A stretch of 61,234 nt of DNA from Pelagibacteraceae bacterium AG-447-E22 (GCA_003212295.1 QCQC01000004.1:1-61234); one strand, 5' to 3'; numbered from the stretch's first letter, positions 8,484 to 19,608 are shown. A program made the numbers and translations. The notes: a model not told the origin generated them from the letters alone.

Positions 8484-9804
8484 AGATCAAGATAGAATAT
8501 TCAAAAATTTATACAATGATCTGGGTTCAGATGTAACTTCTTCTCAAAAAAGAGGTGATTGGGTAAATACAAAAGAACTTACCGATAAAGGAAGAGATTG
8601 GATTATTAACGAAATTAAAGATTCCCAACTTAGAGGAAGAGGTGGTGCTGGTTTTCCAACAGGTTTGAAATGGTCTTTTGCACCTAAAGAAATAGGATCT
8701 AGACCTCATTATTTAGTTATAAATGGAGATGAGTCAGAACCTGGCACTTGTAAAGACAGAGATATTTTAAGATTTGAACCACATAAATTAATTGAAGGTT
8801 GTTTAATAGCTTCATATGCAATTCAAGCTCATGTTTGTTACATTTATATTAGAGGTGAGTATTTTTTAGACGGACAAAAACTTCAAGCCGCAATCGATGA
8901 AGCTTATGAAAAAAAATTAATTGGCAAAAATGCAGCTGGAACTGGCTGGGATTTAGATATTTATATCCACTATGGTGCAGGAGCATATATTTGTGGAGAA
9001 GAAACAGCTTTACTTGAAAGTTTAGAGGGTAAAAAGGGTCAACCAAGATTAAAACCACCTTTTCCAGCATTAATAGGACTTTATGGATGTCCTACAATAA
9101 TTAATAACGTTGAGACTATTGCTGTAGTTCCAACAATTCTTAGAAGAGGTGGAAAATGGTTTGCTTCTTTGGGTAGAGAAAAGAATACTGGTACGAAAAT
9201 TTTTTGTATCTCTGGAAATGTAAATAATCCATGTAACGTTGAGGAAGAAATGAATATACCTTTGAAAGAATTGATAGAAGTTCATGCAGGAGGTGTCATT
9301 GGTGGCTGGGATAATCTGCAAGCAGTTATTCCTGGTGGATCATCGATGCCACTCATACCAAAAGAAAAGTGTGAAACTTTAACGATGGATTTTGACTCAT
9401 TAGTAGCTGAAAAAAGTGGACTTGGAACTGCTGGAGTGGTCGTCATTAACAAAGATCAAGATATTATTAAATGTATGGCTAGAATAGCAAGATTTTATAA
9501 ACATGAAAGTTGTGGACAGTGTACTCCTTGTAGAGAAGGCTCTGGATGGATGTGGAGAATGCTTGAAAGAATGGCAAGAGGTGAAGCATCAAGAGATGAA
9601 GTTGAGATGTTGGGAGATGTAACAAAACAAATAGAAGGTCATACTATTTGTGCTTTTGGAGAAGGATCTTCTTGGCCAGTTCAAGGTTTGTTAAGACATT
9701 TTAAAGATGAAATAAAAAAAAGAAATAAATTTGATCCAATTGTAAAAGAGAATAAAAATATTCCTTATCTTGTGGATCAACACCTAATGGATAAAAATGC
9801 TTAA
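8476..9804 (+). CDS. nuoF: NADH-quinone oxidoreductase subunit F (NADH/FMN-binding)
   Basis: NuoF (51-kDa family) binds NADH and FMN and is the electron entry point of complex I. In the 442-residue protein the FMN/NADH glycine loop [10 protein letters not shown] begins at residue 54, and [20 protein letters not shown] is the second nucleotide-binding motif. The [4Fe-4S] N3 ligands are Cys346, Cys349 and Cys352 (CGQCTPC) with Cys392 (TICAFG). It overlaps nuoE and nuoG by 8 bases each. Length and motifs are normal. Confidence 0.97.
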   Translation: MLKDQDRIFKNLYNDLGSDVTSSQKRGDWVNTKELTDKGRDWIINEIKDSQLRGRGGAGFPTGLKWSFAPKEIGSRPHYLVINGDESEPGTCKDRDILRFEPHKLIEGCLIASYAIQAHVCYIYIRGEYFLDGQKLQAAIDEAYEKKLIGKNAAGTGWDLDIYIHYGAGAYICGEETALLESLEGKKGQPRLKPPFPALIGLYGCPTIINNVETIAVVPTILRRGGKWFASLGREKNTGTKIFCISGNVNNPCNVEEEMNIPLKELIEVHAGGVIGGWDNLQAVIPGGSSMPLIPKEKCETLTMDFDSLVAEKSGLGTAGVVVINKDQDIIKCMARIARFYKHESCGQCTPCREGSGWMWRMLERMARGEASRDEVEMLGDVTKQIEGHTICAFGEGSSWPVQGLLRHFKDEIKKRNKFDPIVKENKNIPYLVDQHLMDKNA

Positions 9805-11830
9805 ATTAAAGGTAAATGATATAGAGGTTGAAGTTGAAGAAGGATTGACAGTTCTTCAAGCTTGTGAAAAAGCTGGGGCTGAAATACCTAGATTTTGTTA
9901 TCACGAAAAATTATCTATAGCAGGTAATTGCAGAATGTGTTTAGTAGAAATGGAAAAATCTCCTAAACCGATTGCTTCTTGTGCAATGCCTGCTGCCGAT
10001 GGAATGGTTATAAAAACTAATACTGCAAAAATAGAAAAATCTAGAAAAGGCGTAATGGAGTTTTTATTAGCAAACCATCCTTTGGATTGTCCTGTTTGTG
10101 ATCAAGGTGGTGAGTGTGACCTTCAAGATCAATCTATGTTTTATGGAATTGATAAATCCAGATTTAAAGAAAATAAAAGAGCAGTGCCTGATAAGAATAT
10201 GGGTCCTATAATTAAAACTCAAATGACTAGATGCATTCATTGCACTCGTTGTGTGAGATTTGCAACAGAAGTAGCTGGAGTTCCAGAATTAGGAGCGGTT
10301 GGAAGAGGTGAGGATATGCAAATAACAACTTATCTTGAACAATCAGTACAGTCAGAGCTATCTGGAAATGTTATTGATCTTTGTCCAGTAGGAGCACTTA
10401 CCTCAAAACCTTACGTTTTTGAAGCTAGGCCATGGGAGTTAAAAAAAACAGAAACAATAGATGTGATGGATGCTGTTGGCTCTAATATTAGAGTTGATAC
10501 ATATGATTGGGAGGTAAAAAGGATTTTACCAATTATAAATGAAGATATTAATGAAGAATGGATTTCAGACAAAACAAGATATGCATGTGATGGATTATTG
10601 CATCAAAGGTTAGATACACCTTATATAAAGTATAATAATAAATTTGAAAAGGCCTCTTGGGACGAAGTCTATAAAATTATTAAATCTAAAATAAAAAATA
10701 CTAATAAAGAAAAGATATGCGGATTGGTAGGTGATCTTGTAAATATGGAAGCAAGTTTTATTTTTAAAGAATTTTTAGAGAGAACGATTGATACAAAAAA
10801 TTACGAGTCTAGAATAATAAATAACTTTATCAGTACAAAAGTAAGAGAAAATTACATGTTTAATTCAACAATTAATGGAATTGAAGAATCTGATTTAATT
10901 TTACTAATTGGAGCAAATCCAAGATACGAAGCAACGATGATCAACGCAAGAATTAGAAAAGCTTATGTAAATAATAATACAAAAATTATCTCATTAAATA
11001 ATGTTGGAGATCTAACATATGATTATCTAAGTTTAGATGGAAAAACACAAACTATTAAGAATATAATTGAAGATAAAAATGATACTTCCAAATTGATTAT
11101 CGACTCAAAAAAACCAATGATTATATTTGGTGAATCTTTTCTAAATCTAAAATCTGGGAAATATTTATTTAATTGTTTTAAAGAATTTTTATTAAAAAAT
11201 AATAAATTAACAGAAGAGTGGAACCCGATAAATATATTATCTGTAGATGCAGCATCTGTTGGTTGTTTTGATTTAGATATAATTGATGAAAGCAACAAGT
11301 TGCTAGAAGATTTAATCGAAAACAAATTTGAAATTGTCTATTTACTTGGACGGGATAATTTTAATTTTAAAAAGAAAAATGAATTTATAATTTATCAGGG
11401 AAGTCATGGAGATAAGGGAGCAGAAATTGCTGATATTATTCTTCCAGGAGCAGCATATACTGAACAATCAGGTCATTATACAAACTTAGAGGGAAAAATT
11501 CAAAAAGCCTACAAAGCATCATACCCTCCAGGAGATGCAAAAGAAGATTGGCAAATAATCAACGATCTTGCTGAAGTAATGAATAATAGAAAAATTTTTA
11601 ATGATAAAGAAGAGCTTGAAAGTAGTATGTTTAATTATTTAAAATTAAAAAAAGAACAAAAAAAATTAAATTTAAAAAATGAAATAAATCATAATGATTT
11701 TGTGAATGAAAATTTAATGGTAAAATTTAAAGATTATTACTTTTCTAATGTTATTGCCCGTTCATCAAAAACAATGGTTGAATGCAACAACTCAAAAATA
11801 GATTTAAAAAAAACGGGGACAGAAGGTTAA
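9797..11830 (+). CDS. nuoG: NADH-quinone oxidoreductase subunit G
   Basis: NuoG (75-kDa family) carries several Fe-S clusters that wire electrons from FMN towards NuoB. The N-terminal 2Fe-2S ferredoxin domain has [17 protein letters not shown] and SCAMPA. The His/Cys N5 motif is [18 protein letters not shown], and the N4 ligands are CIHCTRC with DLCPVGAL. The rest of the 677 residues is the molybdopterin-oxidoreductase-like fold, which in complex I is structural. The C-terminal half is more divergent and Lys/Asn-rich, as expected for this genome. It is followed by nuoH after 3 bases. Confidence 0.96.
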   Translation: MLKLKVNDIEVEVEEGLTVLQACEKAGAEIPRFCYHEKLSIAGNCRMCLVEMEKSPKPIASCAMPAADGMVIKTNTAKIEKSRKGVMEFLLANHPLDCPVCDQGGECDLQDQSMFYGIDKSRFKENKRAVPDKNMGPIIKTQMTRCIHCTRCVRFATEVAGVPELGAVGRGEDMQITTYLEQSVQSELSGNVIDLCPVGALTSKPYVFEARPWELKKTETIDVMDAVGSNIRVDTYDWEVKRILPIINEDINEEWISDKTRYACDGLLHQRLDTPYIKYNNKFEKASWDEVYKIIKSKIKNTNKEKICGLVGDLVNMEASFIFKEFLERTIDTKNYESRIINNFISTKVRENYMFNSTINGIEESDLILLIGANPRYEATMINARIRKAYVNNNTKIISLNNVGDLTYDYLSLDGKTQTIKNIIEDKNDTSKLIIDSKKPMIIFGESFLNLKSGKYLFNCFKEFLLKNNKLTEEWNPINILSVDAASVGCFDLDIIDESNKLLEDLIENKFEIVYLLGRDNFNFKKKNEFIIYQGSHGDKGAEIADIILPGAAYTEQSGHYTNLEGKIQKAYKASYPPGDAKEDWQIINDLAEVMNNRKIFNDKEELESSMFNYLKLKKEQKKLNLKNEINHNDFVNENLMVKFKDYYFSNVIARSSKTMVECNNSKIDLKKTGTEG

Positions 11831-11833
11831 TAA

Positions 11834-12832
11834 ATGGAATATGTAAATATTATTTTTCAAGAAGTATATAAGATTTTATTTCTACTTGTTCCTGTTTTAG
11901 TTTCTGTTGCGATGATTGTTTGGTTGGATCGCAGAGTTTGGGCATTTGTTCAAAAAAGACAAGGTCCAAATGTTGTTGGTCCTTTTGGATTATTACAATC
12001 GCTTGCTGATGCTCTTAAGTATATTTTCAAAGAAATAATTATTCCTGCTAGTTCAAATAAAATAATTTTTATTATCGCACCAATCATTACTATGACATTA
12101 GCGTTAATTGCTTGGGCTGTAATTCCTTTTGGTGTTAATCAAGTACTCGCTGATATTAATGTTGGAATATTATATATTTTTGCTGTTTCATCTTTAGGTG
12201 TTTATGGAATAATCATGGGTGGATGGGCATCAAATTCAAAATATCCATTTCTAGGTGCAATTAGATCAGCTGCACAAATGGTATCTTATGAAGTTTCAAT
12301 TGGGATTATAATTATTAATGTATTGTTGTGTGTTGGATCATTAAATTTAAATGATATCGTAATTGCTCAAAAAGATATGTGGTTTGTCATCCCATTGTTT
12401 CCAATGTTTATAATTTTTTTTATATCTGCATTGGCAGAGACTAATAGACCACCTTTTGATTTGCCTGAGGCAGAAGCTGAATTGGTGGCAGGGTATCAAA
12501 CAGAATATTCAGGAATGATGTACGCAATGTTTTGGCTGGGAGAATATGCAAATATTTTGTTAATGTGTGCCCTAGGCTCAATACTTTTTTTAGGTGGATG
12601 GTTATCACCAATTGATCTTTATCCTTTTGATTTAATACCAGGTGCTATTTGGTTAATTTTTAAAATTTTATTATTGTTTATTCTTTTTGCATTAGTTAAG
12701 GCGATTGTTCCAAGGTATAGATATGATCAATTGATGAGATTAGGTTGGAAAATATTCTTACCATTGTCTTTAACTTATGTTGTTTTAACAGCAAGTTATC
12801 TTTTTTATTTTAACCTTTTACCAACAATTTAG
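11834..12832 (+). CDS. nuoH: NADH-quinone oxidoreductase subunit H
   Basis: NuoH (ND1 family) is the membrane subunit that forms the entrance of the quinone channel and couples quinone chemistry to proton pumping. The 332 residues form about eight transmembrane helices. The conserved segment [20 protein letters not shown] is near residue 37, and the cytoplasmic loop [20 protein letters not shown] is at about 202-221. It lies between nuoG and nuoI with gaps of 3 and 0 bases. Nothing is anomalous. Confidence 0.97.
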   Translation: MEYVNIIFQEVYKILFLLVPVLVSVAMIVWLDRRVWAFVQKRQGPNVVGPFGLLQSLADALKYIFKEIIIPASSNKIIFIIAPIITMTLALIAWAVIPFGVNQVLADINVGILYIFAVSSLGVYGIIMGGWASNSKYPFLGAIRSAAQMVSYEVSIGIIIINVLLCVGSLNLNDIVIAQKDMWFVIPLFPMFIIFFISALAETNRPPFDLPEAEAELVAGYQTEYSGMMYAMFWLGEYANILLMCALGSILFLGGWLSPIDLYPFDLIPGAIWLIFKILLLFILFALVKAIVPRYRYDQLMRLGWKIFLPLSLTYVVLTASYLFYFNLLPTI

Positions 12833-13318
12833 ATGAAAATTACAAGATTATTTAAAACTATATTAATGATTGATTTTATTAGTGGTCTTTTGATTGCAAT
12901 AAAAGAGTTGTTTAAATCAAAAAAAACAATCAATTACCCGTTTGAAAAAGGAAAAATTAGTCCAAGATTTAGAGGAGAACATGCACTAAGAAGATATCCT
13001 AATGGTGAGGAAAGATGTATTGCTTGTAAATTATGTGAAGCAGTTTGTCCTGCACAAGCAATTACAATTGAGTCATCAGAGAGATCTGATGGAAGTCGAA
13101 AAACTACACGTTACGATATAGATATGATGAAATGTATTTATTGTGGGTTATGTGAAGAGTCTTGTCCAGTTGATGCAATTGTACAAGGACCTAACTTTGA
13201 ATTTTCTACGGAGACACGTGAAGAACTTTATTATACCAAAGAAAAACTTCTTGATAATGGAGATAGATGGGAAAATATTTTAGCCGCAAATATTAAAGCA
13301 GATAATCCATATAGATAA
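12833..13318 (+). CDS. nuoI: NADH-quinone oxidoreductase subunit I
   Basis: NuoI (TYKY family) carries two [4Fe-4S] clusters, N6a and N6b, that relay electrons to cluster N2. The 161-residue protein has two ferredoxin motifs: Cys62, Cys65, Cys68 and Cys72 ([12 protein letters not shown]), and Cys101, Cys104, Cys107 and Cys111 ([12 protein letters not shown]). An amphipathic N-terminal helix precedes them, and [11 protein letters not shown] is the usual lead-in. It begins immediately after the nuoH stop. Size and motifs are normal for alphaproteobacteria. Confidence 0.97.
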   Translation: MKITRLFKTILMIDFISGLLIAIKELFKSKKTINYPFEKGKISPRFRGEHALRRYPNGEERCIACKLCEAVCPAQAITIESSERSDGSRKTTRYDIDMMKCIYCGLCEESCPVDAIVQGPNFEFSTETREELYYTKEKLLDNGDRWENILAANIKADNPYR

Positions 13319-13321
13319 TTT

Positions 13322-13951
13322 ATGATTGCACACGCAATATTTTTTTATGTATTTTCAATAATTGCTGTCATCTCTGCAATTATGGTTACAGTTTCTAAAA
13401 ATACGGTTCATTCTGTCTTTTTTTTAATTCTTGATTTTATAAGTATCTCCTGTCTTTTCATCATGATTGGTGCAGAATTTTTAGGTATGATAATGTTAAT
13501 TGTTTATGTTGGTGCAGTAGCCGTATTATTTTTATTTGTAGTAATGATGTTGAATGTTGCTCAGCAAAAAAATCAATGGTTTGTTTCGGAGGCAAATTCA
13601 GGACATATCCCTGTGGGATTATTAATTAGTGCAATTATTTTTTGTGAATTAATAATTGTTATTGGAGGCTGGAAATATAAACCCGATTTATTTGAAACTG
13701 GTAATTTAATAACAAATGAAATTAGCAATACTCATTCTCTAGGACAGGTTTTGTATACTGATTATATTCATATATTTCAAATTAGTGGGATGATTCTGCT
13801 AATAGCAATGATAGGAGCAATTGTACTTACGTTTAGAAAAAGAGAGGGAGTTAAAACACAAAGTTATTTAAAACAAATTTCAAGAGAAAGATCTGAAGGA
13901 GTAGAGGTGTTAGAGGTTGCTTCTAACAAAGGAGTTAAGATAGATGACTGA
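13322..13951 (+). CDS. nuoJ: NADH-quinone oxidoreductase subunit J
   Basis: NuoJ (ND6 family) is a membrane subunit of complex I; its third helix takes part in the conformational coupling to proton pumping. The 209-residue protein has five predicted transmembrane helices within the first 170 residues. The conserved [20 protein letters not shown] lies at about 50-70. The C-terminal tail is soluble and charged. The 3' end contains a hairpin (13909-13927) and a strong ribosome-binding site for nuoK, with which it overlaps by 8 bases. Confidence 0.96.
   Translation: MIAHAIFFYVFSIIAVISAIMVTVSKNTVHSVFFLILDFISISCLFIMIGAEFLGMIMLIVYVGAVAVLFLFVVMMLNVAQQKNQWFVSEANSGHIPVGLLISAIIFCELIIVIGGWKYKPDLFETGNLITNEISNTHSLGQVLYTDYIHIFQISGMILLIAMIGAIVLTFRKREGVKTQSYLKQISRERSEGVEVLEVASNKGVKIDD
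13909..13934 (+). promoter_or_regulatory. Hairpin followed by Shine-Dalgarno for nuoK inside the nuoJ 3' end
   Basis: GTTAGAGG (13909-13916) pairs with CTTCTAAC (13920-13927) across a 3-base loop, giving an 8-bp stem with one G-U pair. It is directly followed by AAAGGAG (13928-13934), a good Shine-Dalgarno sequence 9 bases before the nuoK ATG. Most genes in the window lack such a clear ribosome-binding site. The hairpin could tune nuoK translation or protect an mRNA end, but it also lies in coding sequence and may be incidental. Confidence 0.4.
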
Positions 13952-14255
13952 GATAGGTTTAGGACATTATTTAACTCTAGGTGCTGTTATTTTCAGTATT
14001 GGAATAATAGGAATTTTTTTAAATCGAAAAAATATTATTGTGATTTTAATGAGTATAGAACTAATATTATTAGCAGTTAATATTAATTTGGTATCTTTTT
14101 CTATCTATTTATCTGATTTATCTGGTCAAGTATTTACACTATTTATTCTAACAGTTGCTGCCGCTGAAGCTGCAATAGGATTAGCAATCATTGTAGTTTA
14201 CTACAGAAACTCTGGAACAATACGTGTTGAAGAAATAGATAAGCTGAAAGGATAA
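13944..14255 (+). CDS. nuoK: NADH-quinone oxidoreductase subunit K
   Basis: NuoK (ND4L family) is the smallest proton-path subunit of the complex I membrane arm. The 103 residues give three transmembrane helices. Conserved glutamates in helices 2 and 3 are present in [17 protein letters not shown] and [13 protein letters not shown]. The start overlaps nuoJ by 8 bases and is preceded by AAAGGAG, one of the few clear Shine-Dalgarno sequences here. nuoL follows after one base. Confidence 0.97.
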   Translation: MTEIGLGHYLTLGAVIFSIGIIGIFLNRKNIIVILMSIELILLAVNINLVSFSIYLSDLSGQVFTLFILTVAAAEAAIGLAIIVVYYRNSGTIRVEEIDKLKG

Positions 14256-14256
14256 A

Positions 14257-16170
14257 ATGGAAATTTCAATTATTGCATTACCTTTGGTAGCTTCAATTAT
14301 CTCTGGTTTTTTTGGAAAAATTATTGGAGATAGAAATTCTGAAATTGTTACAAGTTTGATGGTTACAATATCAGCAATATTTTCTGTATTAGTGTTATAC
14401 GAGGTAATAGTAAACCAATATCAAAATAATATAATTATTGCCACCTGGATAAATTCTGGATCTTTAGATGTAAATTGGTCCATGAAAATTGATGCCTTAT
14501 CAGCAGTGATGCTAGTTGTTGTTACATCAGTTTCTGCTTTAGTTCATATCTATTCAATTGGATATATGTCTCATGATCCCCATAAACCTAGATTTATGGC
14601 TTATTTATCATTGTTTACTTTTGCAATGCTAATGTTGGTAACTTCTGATAACTTTATGCAATTGTTCTTTGGTTGGGAGGGAGTTGGTCTTTGTTCTTAT
14701 TTTTTAATTGGTTTTTGGTTTAAAAGAGAAACAGCGAATGCAGCTGCAATAAAAGCATTTGTAGTAAATAGAGTTGGTGATTTTGGTTTTGCTTTAGGGA
14801 TATTTTTAATTTTTTATTTATTCGGAACAGTAAATTATTCTGAAGTTTTTGAGCAAATTCCTTTAATTACAGATAAAGAATTGGTTTTTTTAGGTATAGA
14901 GGTAAATGCAATAAATTTGATTTGTATACTTTTATTTATCGGAGCAATGGGAAAATCTGCACAAATTTTATTACATACTTGGTTGCCAGATGCAATGGAA
15001 GGGCCAACACCAGTTTCAGCCTTGATTCATGCTGCAACCATGGTAACTGCAGGTGTTTTTTTAGTTGTTAGATGTTCACCAATTTATGAGTATTCAGAAT
15101 TAGCATTAAACATCATAACTATTGTAGGAATGAGTACAGCTTTTTTTGCTGCCTCTGTAGCTTTAGTACAAAATGATATAAAGAAAATAATTGCCTATTC
15201 AACTTGTAGTCAATTAGGTTACATGTTTTTTGCAGCTGGAGTAGGTGCTTATAATGTTGCAATGTTTCATTTATTTACTCATGCCTTTTTTAAAGCCCTA
15301 TTATTTTTAGGATCTGGATCAGTTATTCATGCATTTAAAGATGAACAAAATATAAATAATATGGGCGGTGTATGGAAAAAACTTCCATATACCTATGCAT
15401 TAATGATTGTAGGAACCTTAGCTTTAACTGGATTTCCTTTATTGTCGGGTTTTTATTCTAAAGATGCAATCATTGAGTTTGCTTATTTAAGAGGAAACAT
15501 AACAGGCTTTTATGCTGCTGGCATAGGTATTTTTACAGCTTTTCTTACTTCAATATATTCATGGAGGTTAATTTTTAAAACTTTTCATGGTGAATATAAT
15601 AACAAAAATATCAAAATAGAAGAAACGCATGAATCTCCACTTGTGATGTTAGTGCCATTAATTTTCCTTTCAATTGGAGCAGTATTTGCTGGTTTTGTTT
15701 TTAAAGAATTATTTATTGGCGCTGAGTCAGCAAATAATTTTTGGACAGACTCAATTTTCTTTTTGGAACCTCTTAGTAACAAACATCCACCATTTTGGTT
15801 TTTAATTTTAACACCAACTTTAGTGATTTTATCAATTCCTATTGCTTACTATTTCTTTATAAAGAATAAAAAATTACCCGAACAAATAGCGACTATTAAT
15901 AAACCTTTGCATAATTTTTTATTAAACAAATGGTATTTTGATGAACTTTATGATTTTTTGTTTGTCAGATCATCAAAAAAAATAGGATTATTTTTGTGGA
16001 AGTTTTTTGATTTGAAAATAATTGATGGATTTGGACCTGATGGCATCTCAGCAATGATTAAAAAATTTTCTATTAAAGCCAATAAATTTCAGAGTGGGTT
16101 TATTTATCAATATGCATTTGTAATGCTTCTTGGATTTTCTGCTTTATTAACCTTTTTAATTATAAGATAA
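14257..16170 (+). CDS. nuoL: NADH-quinone oxidoreductase subunit L
   Basis: NuoL (ND5 family) is the distal antiporter-like proton pump of complex I and carries the long lateral helix along the membrane arm. The 637-residue length is normal. Conserved features include the FFGWEGVGLCSYFLIGFW helix (with the key Glu), AKSAQILLHTWLPDAMEGPT-like helix 7-8 sequence, ALIHAATMV, and the Lys-containing helix in HAFFKALLFLGSGSVIH. The C-terminal helix after about residue 500 gives the lateral and anchoring segments. Its last base overlaps the nuoM start codon. Confidence 0.97.
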   Translation: MEISIIALPLVASIISGFFGKIIGDRNSEIVTSLMVTISAIFSVLVLYEVIVNQYQNNIIIATWINSGSLDVNWSMKIDALSAVMLVVVTSVSALVHIYSIGYMSHDPHKPRFMAYLSLFTFAMLMLVTSDNFMQLFFGWEGVGLCSYFLIGFWFKRETANAAAIKAFVVNRVGDFGFALGIFLIFYLFGTVNYSEVFEQIPLITDKELVFLGIEVNAINLICILLFIGAMGKSAQILLHTWLPDAMEGPTPVSALIHAATMVTAGVFLVVRCSPIYEYSELALNIITIVGMSTAFFAASVALVQNDIKKIIAYSTCSQLGYMFFAAGVGAYNVAMFHLFTHAFFKALLFLGSGSVIHAFKDEQNINNMGGVWKKLPYTYALMIVGTLALTGFPLLSGFYSKDAIIEFAYLRGNITGFYAAGIGIFTAFLTSIYSWRLIFKTFHGEYNNKNIKIEETHESPLVMLVPLIFLSIGAVFAGFVFKELFIGAESANNFWTDSIFFLEPLSNKHPPFWFLILTPTLVILSIPIAYYFFIKNKKLPEQIATINKPLHNFLLNKWYFDELYDFLFVRSSKKIGLFLWKFFDLKIIDGFGPDGISAMIKKFSIKANKFQSGFIYQYAFVMLLGFSALLTFLIIR

Positions 16171-17654
16171 TGAATTTTCCTATTCTCTCATCTTTAATTT
16201 TACTTCCAACTATTGGCGCTTTATTTATATTTTTTACTAGAAGTAGTGAAAAAAATAATAACACTGTAAAATACGTTGCATTATTTACTTCCTTCGTAAA
16301 TTTCTTTTTATCTATATATTTATGGACCTTATTTGATCAAACAACTTCTGAATTTCAGTTTGTAGAGGATAGAGTCTGGATTGAAAATTTTATTAATTAT
16401 AAAATAGGTGTTGATGGAATTTCAATTCTATTTATTTTATTAACAACATTTATTACACCGCTCTGCATTTTATCAATTAATAATTCCATCAAGAATAGAT
16501 TAAGTGAATTTCTTATAGCTGTGCTAATCATGGAATCTTTTATGATTGGTGTTTTTTGTTCCTTGGATCTTGTTGTATTTTATTTATTCTTTGAAGCTGG
16601 TTTAATACCAATGTTTTTAATTATAGGGATCTGGGGTGGAGCAAAAAGGGTTTACTCCGCATTTAAATTCTTTTTATATACCTTATTAGGATCTGTGTTG
16701 ATGTTAGTAGCAATAATTTCTATATACTGGATAACAGGAACAACAGATGTAGTTGAACTTTATAAAATTGGGATAGATGTTAAATATCAAAATCTTTTAT
16801 GGCTAGCTTTTTTCAGCTCATTTGCAGTAAAGACACCGATGTGGCCAGTTCATACATGGTTACCCGATGCTCATGTTGAAGCACCAACAGCTGGATCTGT
16901 TTTATTAGCAGCAATTTTATTAAAAATGGCAGGCTACGGGTTTATAAGATTTTCTTTAGGATTATTTCCTGATGCTTCAGAAGTTTTTACACCTTTAATT
17001 TATGCGTTAAGTGTTATCGCAATAATTTTTACTTCTTTCATAGCTTTAATGCAGGAAGATATGAAAAAATTAATTGCTTATTCATCTGTGGCACATATGG
17101 GATTTGTTACCTTAGGAATTTTTACACTTCAACAACAAGGTATTGAAGGAAGTATTATTCAAATGATTAGTCATGGACTTGTTTCAGCAGCACTTTTCTT
17201 ATGTGTTGGTGTCGTCTATGATAGGATGCATTCTAGATTAATTGATACTTATGGCGGAATTGTAAGCATAATTCCTAAATACTCTATATTATTTATGTTA
17301 TTTACTTTAGCAGCCCTAGGCTTACCAGGGACAAGTGGTTTTGTAGGTGAATTTTTAATTTTAATGGCAGCTTTTAAAGATAATTTTTTAGTAGCTATAA
17401 TTGCAAGCTTTGGCGTAATTATAGGTGCTGCATACATGTTATGGTTATATAAAAGAGTAGTCTTTGGAAAACTAATAAATACTGATTTAAAAAAAATGAT
17501 TGATCTAAATAAATCAGAATTATTTATTTTGTCTTGTTTAGCTATTCCAACATTGTTTTTTGGATTTTATCCAGAACCTCTAATAAATACGATTGAAGTA
17601 TCAATTTCAGATTTAATTGAAATGTATAATTATAAACTTGTGAGTAAAATTTAA
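16170..17654 (+). CDS. nuoM: NADH-quinone oxidoreductase subunit M
   Basis: NuoM (ND4 family) is the middle antiporter-like proton pump of complex I. The 494-residue protein has about 14 transmembrane helices, with the conserved YLFFEAGLIPMFLIIGIWGG (helix 5 Glu), MWPVHTWLPDAHVEAPTAGS and LIAYSSVAHMGFV segments. It shares one base with nuoL (TAATG) and one base with nuoN, so it is almost certainly translated from the same message. The length is normal and no break is visible. Confidence 0.97.
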   Translation: MNFPILSSLILLPTIGALFIFFTRSSEKNNNTVKYVALFTSFVNFFLSIYLWTLFDQTTSEFQFVEDRVWIENFINYKIGVDGISILFILLTTFITPLCILSINNSIKNRLSEFLIAVLIMESFMIGVFCSLDLVVFYLFFEAGLIPMFLIIGIWGGAKRVYSAFKFFLYTLLGSVLMLVAIISIYWITGTTDVVELYKIGIDVKYQNLLWLAFFSSFAVKTPMWPVHTWLPDAHVEAPTAGSVLLAAILLKMAGYGFIRFSLGLFPDASEVFTPLIYALSVIAIIFTSFIALMQEDMKKLIAYSSVAHMGFVTLGIFTLQQQGIEGSIIQMISHGLVSAALFLCVGVVYDRMHSRLIDTYGGIVSIIPKYSILFMLFTLAALGLPGTSGFVGEFLILMAAFKDNFLVAIIASFGVIIGAAYMLWLYKRVVFGKLINTDLKKMIDLNKSELFILSCLAIPTLFFGFYPEPLINTIEVSISDLIEMYNYKLVSKI

Positions 17655-19072
17655 TGGAAAATTTGCAATTAGTATTCCCTGAAATTTTTTTGTCATTATC
17701 TATAATGTTTTTATTGATATTGGGGGTATTTAAAAAGAATAGTTCAAAACTTATTCAAAATATTTCTTTAATTATTTTATTAATAACAGCTGTAATTACT
17801 TTTAACGAAACTATTAATGTTGGTGAGATAAAATTATTCAATAGTAGTGTGATAGTTGATTATCTATCATCATTTATGAAAATAATAATGTTAATAGCTG
17901 CTTTTTTAGCTTTAACTATATCTTCAAATTATCTTAAGACATTTAAAATTTTTAAAATTGAGTATCCTATTTTAATTTTAAGTTCAGTCTTGGGTATGAT
18001 GGTGATGATAAGTTCTAATGACCTAATTGTTTTTTATATGGGGCTTGAGTTACAGTCACTAGCCTTGTATGTTTTAGCTACATTTAATAGGGACAATATT
18101 AAATCTTCTGAAGCAGGATTAAAATATTTTGTATTAAGTGCATTATCATCAGGTTTATTGTTATATGGATGCTCGTTAATATATGGTTTTACTGGATCAA
18201 CTAATTTTGATCTAATTGCCTCTGAGTTAAATTCAAATGAGTATGCTTTAACATTTGGTATTGTTTTTATTTTAGTTGGTTTAGCATTTAAAATTTCCGC
18301 AGTTCCTTTTCATATGTGGGCACCAGATGTATACGAAGGTTCGCCTACTTCAGTAACATTATTTTTTACCATAGTTCCTAAAATAGCTGCTTTATCCGTT
18401 TTTATAAGATTTTTATACGTACCTTTTTTAAATTTAATTGAACAATGGCAAATGATTTTGGTTTTTTTATCAATCGCTTCAATGCTTTTTGGAGCTGTTG
18501 CTGCTATAGGACAAACTAATTTAAAAAGGTTAGTGGCTTACAGTTCAATTAGCCATGTCGGTTATGCTTTAGCTGGCTTAACAACAGGAACTAATGATGG
18601 AATACAAAGCTCAGTAATTTATATAACTATTTATGTATTAATGAATCTAGGACTTTTTTCATGTTTATTAATGATGAAAAGAAACAATGAATACTATGAA
18701 AATATAGAAGATTTGTCTGGATTATCAAAAAATCATCCAATGTTATCTTTGTCATTATTGATTATTTTATTTTCTTTGGCTGGAATTCCTCCTCTTGCTG
18801 GCTTTTTTGCAAAATTTTATATTTTTAAATCAGTCTTAGAGCAGTCAATGTATTTTTTAGCTATTGTTGGATTATTATCAACAGTCGTTGCGGCTTTTTA
18901 TTACTTAAGATTAATAAAAATAATTTATTTTGATAAAGAAAAAGAAAAATATGACACAGATCATAGTCTGTGGTTAAAATTTTCTCTTACTGCTTCTACT
19001 CTGTTAATTTTGATATACTTTATATTTCCCAGTCAGCTAATTGAAGTAGTTTCAAGAATTAATATAATTTAA
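17654..19072 (+). CDS. nuoN: NADH-quinone oxidoreductase subunit N
   Basis: NuoN (ND2 family) is the proximal antiporter-like pump of complex I and ends the 13-gene nuo set. The 472 residues form about 14 helices. Marks include FYMGLELQSLALYVLA (helix 5 Glu), AVPFHMWAPDVYEGSPT and LVAYSSISHVGYALAG. Its stop overlaps the birA start by one base, so the housekeeping genes that follow are probably on the same transcript as complex I. Confidence 0.97.
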   Translation: MENLQLVFPEIFLSLSIMFLLILGVFKKNSSKLIQNISLIILLITAVITFNETINVGEIKLFNSSVIVDYLSSFMKIIMLIAAFLALTISSNYLKTFKIFKIEYPILILSSVLGMMVMISSNDLIVFYMGLELQSLALYVLATFNRDNIKSSEAGLKYFVLSALSSGLLLYGCSLIYGFTGSTNFDLIASELNSNEYALTFGIVFILVGLAFKISAVPFHMWAPDVYEGSPTSVTLFFTIVPKIAALSVFIRFLYVPFLNLIEQWQMILVFLSIASMLFGAVAAIGQTNLKRLVAYSSISHVGYALAGLTTGTNDGIQSSVIYITIYVLMNLGLFSCLLMMKRNNEYYENIEDLSGLSKNHPMLSLSLLIILFSLAGIPPLAGFFAKFYIFKSVLEQSMYFLAIVGLLSTVVAAFYYLRLIKIIYFDKEKEKYDTDHSLWLKFSLTASTLLILIYFIFPSQLIEVVSRINII

Positions 19073-19608
19073 TGAAATTTAAAAAATTTTATTTTAAAAA
19101 AGTAAAAAGTACTAATCAAACCTCAATAAGACTAATAAAAAATACAAAAAATGAATTTGGCCTGGTTGTTTCAGAGCTCCAATCAAAAGGAAAGGGTCAA
19201 TATGGAAGAAAATGGATTTCTTATAAAGGGAACGTATTTTTATCTTTTTTTTATAAGTTGGAGAATATTAATTTATCTTTAAATTCATTGACTAAAAAAA
19301 ACTGTTTTTTAGTAAGAGATGTTATTTCTAAATATTATAAAAAAAAGATTACTTTTAAGCCACCTAACGATTTACTAATAAACAAAAAAAAAATTTGTGG
19401 AATTTTACAGGAAAAAATTGAAAAATCTAAAGTGAAATATTTCATTGTCGGAATTGGATTTAATTTGATCAAAAACCCTTATATATTAAATTATCCTACT
19501 ACTAATTTATTTGAAATTACCAATAAAAAGATAAATAAAAAAAAATTTGAAAAAGAATTAAAAATAACTTTTGAGAAATTTTTATCAAAGTATTATAAAG
19601 CCAGCTAA
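19072..19608 (+). CDS. birA: Biotin--[acetyl-CoA-carboxylase] ligase, minimal form
   Basis: The enzyme activates biotin to biotinyl-AMP and attaches it to the carrier lysine of biotin-dependent carboxylases. Only the catalytic domain is present: STNQ at 13-16, the biotinyl-AMP loop GKGQYGRKW at 40-48, KPPNDLLINKKKICGIL at about 96-112, and GIGFN later. At 178 residues it lacks both the N-terminal DNA-binding domain of E. coli BirA and apparently most of the C-terminal SH3-like domain, so it cannot be a biotin-operon repressor of that kind. It overlaps nuoN by one base and is followed directly by coaX, the common alphaproteobacterial order. Confidence 0.9.
   Translation: MKFKKFYFKKVKSTNQTSIRLIKNTKNEFGLVVSELQSKGKGQYGRKWISYKGNVFLSFFYKLENINLSLNSLTKKNCFLVRDVISKYYKKKITFKPPNDLLINKKKICGILQEKIEKSKVKYFIVGIGFNLIKNPYILNYPTTNLFEITNKKINKKKFEKELKITFEKFLSKYYKAS

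Noticed and set aside
8527-9321. Three antisense ORFs inside nuoF
   Set aside because: They are shadows of the conserved nuoF reading frame and their translations are low-complexity.
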